From Rhynchopus sp. YZ270_cl-10 (Eukaryota; Euglenozoa; Diplonemea; Diplonemida; Diplonemidae): DNA of 64,000 bases. Each line of letters opens with the position of its first letter. Position 1 is the stretch's first letter. The stretch spans positions 620,001 to 684,000 of the forward strand of contig OZ037900.1 in NCBI GenBank assembly GCA_964035575.1, in the 5' to 3' direction. The notes under the pieces were generated by a model that saw nothing but the letters and a program-made list of their open reading frames with translations, did no database searches and was not told the origin of the DNA. The position numbers and the translations under genes were made by a program. Shown piece after piece: positions 62,023-64,000 of the stretch.

Positions 62023-64000
62023 TCATTTCCCGGAACCCCACTTCGAGTAGAACTCGAGGTCGTCTTGGTTCGTGCGTGGGAGAACCTTTTGCGCAGCGCG
62101 GGCTAGGTCGCGCATGTCGACGGCGGTGGCAGCGTTGTTGCGTGCGACGCAGGTCAGCACGCCCTCCTTCGCTGCGGAGACGACTTCAGCCCCGCTGCGG
62201 CCTTCGAGAGCGGTGGCGAGCTTATGCAGGCAGACGTTCGCCGCAAGCGGGATACCGCGCAAGGCTATCTGGCAGATCTGTTCCCTCGTCGCCAGGTCCG
62301 GCAGCCCCACGTACACCTTCCTGTCGATGCGCCCCGGCCGCAGCATCGCAGCATCAATGTTATCAGGTCGGTTCGTCGCCGCCAGCACGATGACCTGTCC
62401 CGTAGTGGCCGCAGAGCGTCCGGGCATGCCGTCCATCTCTGTGAGAAACTGGCTGATGACTCGGTCGGTGACACCCCCGCCACCACGCTTGCCGCACATT
62501 CCTGTAGGAGGTTTTTTTTGTTGGGTTTTGAGTATAAAAAGAGAGGCTTGTAACGTAATGTCTGTATGGCATCTAATAAAAGAAAAGTTGACTTGAAATA
62601 CAAAGCCCTCTAGGGGCAGTGTCATGAGAGGGAAACCCATGGACATACCGTCAAGCTCGTCAAAGAAGAGAATCGTTGGTGCAGCTGCACGGGCCTTTGC
62701 GAAGACGTCGCGTACAGCCTTCTCGCTTTCGCCCACCCATTTGTTGTAGAGCTCCGGACCCTTGACGGCAATGAAGTTGTAGTGGCACTCTGTCGCAAGC
62801 GCTTTGGCGAGGAGCGTCTGTGGGGTGGGGGTTTGGCGAAAGCAGGTAGGGGTTTGGCAAACGTTGTCTCTCTTAACAGGGAAAGAGAGAGAGAGAAAGA
62901 GAGAGAGAGAGAACATTGCAAAAAGAGTTTATTCGAAATACAAAGCCCTCTCATGACAGTGTAGTGTACCTTGGTATGACCCGGCTGTACCGGGGGGGTG
63001 GACACTCAACCATGCAGTCCTACATCAGGTTTACATCTCTCAAAAAGAAAACGTGATAAGATGATTGTGCCTCTCATTTTGGAGCCATATTCAAAGGATT
63101 ACCCCTACCCTATTTAGCTCTCAAACACATCTTTTTTTTTAGCAATCGTTTCGCGGTTTTTGAAAAAAAAAGTAAAAATAAAATCATACCTTACTACACC
63201 CTGGTGGTCCGTAGAGCAAGACCCCCGACGGTGGGCGCAGATCTAACGCTTTGAACAGCGTCGCATGGGTGAGGGGCCACTCCACACATTCTGCAAGAAC
63301 CTGCTTTGCCTCCTCCTGCCCGCCGACGTCGTCCCAGCGTACTGTAGGCACACTTACCTCGTGGGTTTTCAGCGAGGCGGGGCGGGTCGTCTTGGCTGCC
63401 TGCAGGACAGCTTCGGCGGTGATTGGTCCATTTACACACCCCAGCTCTGCGGCTGCCGCAACCCCCAGCAAATCCGCAGCGACAAACCCATGGGTGATCT
63501 CACCCACCTCCACCACCGCCTCCTTGATTGATTCCACCTCCTCCTTGGGCCACCCTTTTTCTCTAAGAATCGCACCGAATAGGGCGCTACGTTCTGCCGC
63601 ATTCCCCGGAGCGGAGAGCTCACATTCACACCCAATGCGACCGACTCTTCGCAGCGATTTTCCCAATGAAAATGGAGAGTCAGCGACACACAAAACCAAC
63701 ACACTTCTTGCCGGGGAAGATTCTAGGACGTTTTCCAATGCAGACTGGAGCAACAATGCGGATTCAGACGCTGTTGCATCAGGTTTGACAAACGAAGGGA
63801 GTTCATCGATAACAACACAGAGGGGCGTCCCCGCTGTTTTGATGCATCCTGTCAACACCTCAGCAATGCGTTCGCTCGACGGCGCACTGCTGTCCGCGCA
63901 GCCATCTCGAAGGGTTAAGGTTTCCCATCCAGTTGCCTTCGCAATGCTTCGTGCAGTATAGGTTTTCCCTACCCCCCGAACACCATACAATAGAACACCA
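62023..64000 (-). CDS. AFG2/SPATA5-type double AAA ATPase, partial
   Basis: Exons 64000-63190 (cut by the window edge), 62817-62649 and 62501-62023, all in phase. The first AAA domain begins at the edge with GVLLYGVRGVGKT and has a Walker B CVVIDELPSF. The second follows VPTVRWDDVGGQEEAKQVL with LLYGPPGCSKTLLAKALATE (Walker A split by an intron after CSK), ILFFDELDGM (Walker B), AATNRPDNID and RPGRIDRKVYVGLPD. The GPPGCSKT form of the second Walker A and the VEWPL before it mark the AFG2/Drg1/SPATA5 group, which releases shuttling factors from maturing 60S ribosomal subunits. Donors are GTATGA and GTATGT. Both introns carry family A, the longer also E and M. Confidence 0.9.
62502..62648 (-). 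repeat. AAA ATPase intron with family A fragment
   Basis: 147 bp, GTATGT to TCCTACAG. Plus strand 62584-62625 (GTTGACTTGAAATACAAAGC) is a family A start, antisense to the gene. Confidence 0.75.
62818..63189 (-). repeat. AAA ATPase intron with families A, E and M
   Basis: 372 bp, GTATGA to CACCCCCACAG. Plus strand: A at 62930-63035 (GCCCTCTCATGACAGTGTAG, GACCCGGCTGTACCGG), E from about 63050 (AAGATGATTGTGCCTCTC), M at 63077-63130 (AAGGATTACCCCTACCCTAT). Same order as the intergenic cluster at 22434-22835. Confidence 0.78.

Overview
This window looks like nuclear DNA of a unicellular eukaryote (a protist). The evidence is split genes with spliceosomal introns, a kinesin-13, a MAPK-like kinase, a villin headpiece protein, an AFG2-type AAA ATPase, a sirtuin fragment and a hAT transposase with its own introns. 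No bacterial operons, rRNA, tRNA or CRISPR were seen. Host introns nearly all start GTATG, as in several metamonad and other protist lineages, but the species cannot be fixed from the sequence. No reverse transcriptase, integrase or capsid-type reading frame was recognised.

Layout. 1-10 kb: one or two small genes (697-1251, 5035-5325, both minus), then dispersed short repeats and nested inverted-repeat elements (3.1-4.1, 5.9-8.3, 8.8-10.1 kb). 10.1-18.5 kb: a three-exon MAPK-like kinase and a three-exon receptor with a degenerate class III cyclase domain, separated by a repeat tract with a hAT-type element. 18.5-24.5 kb: transposon and repeat cluster. 24.9-32.4 kb: gene island with a TPT-family transporter, a proline-rich protein, a villin headpiece protein and a mucin-like membrane protein. 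32.4-37.1 kb: repeats and a hAT-type element. 37.1-39.5 kb: kinesin-13. 39.7-51.5 kb: a large nested transposon block holding an apparently complete hAT transposon (42832-45565). 52.1-64 kb: a second gene island with an unknown protein, a three-module PH-like membrane protein, an unknown exon, a sirtuin fragment, a nucleoplasmin-like protein and an AAA ATPase cut by the window edge. Apart from the sirtuin fragment and the transposase, every gene called here is on the minus strand.

Main observation. A limited set of short dispersed repeat families fills most of the introns and the gene flanks. I name them A to M by a diagnostic motif. A: CTCGTGAACAGTGTACC. B: TTGTATTAGTGTAGACACCC. C: CCTCGGTTTGTGTTGCCAC. 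D: GTATCGACAATCAC. E: AAGATGAATGTGCCTCTCGT. F: AAGCCTCTCGTGCTTAGTCA. G: GGGTTATCGAAACCCCAGAG. J: ACCTCCGACTGACCCACGTA. K: CATATGCAATCAATAAATTG. L: AAATTTTGCTAAATTGACAA. M: CAAGAATTACCCCTA. H and I are left for other repeats (mini-palindromes, and a repeat shared by 3366-3690 and 20020-20340). At least seven of about eleven host introns resolved here carry A, B, D, E, J, L or M, always antisense to the host gene. This is what introner-like, intron-generating or intron-colonising elements would look like. The hAT-type and TA-target elements sit on top of this layer, and three of them interrupt a family copy with clean target-site duplications.

The genes do not form one pathway. They are ordinary cellular functions (signalling, microtubule depolymerisation, membrane transport, actin binding, ribosome-biogenesis type AAA ATPase, chromatin) scattered between mobile DNA.
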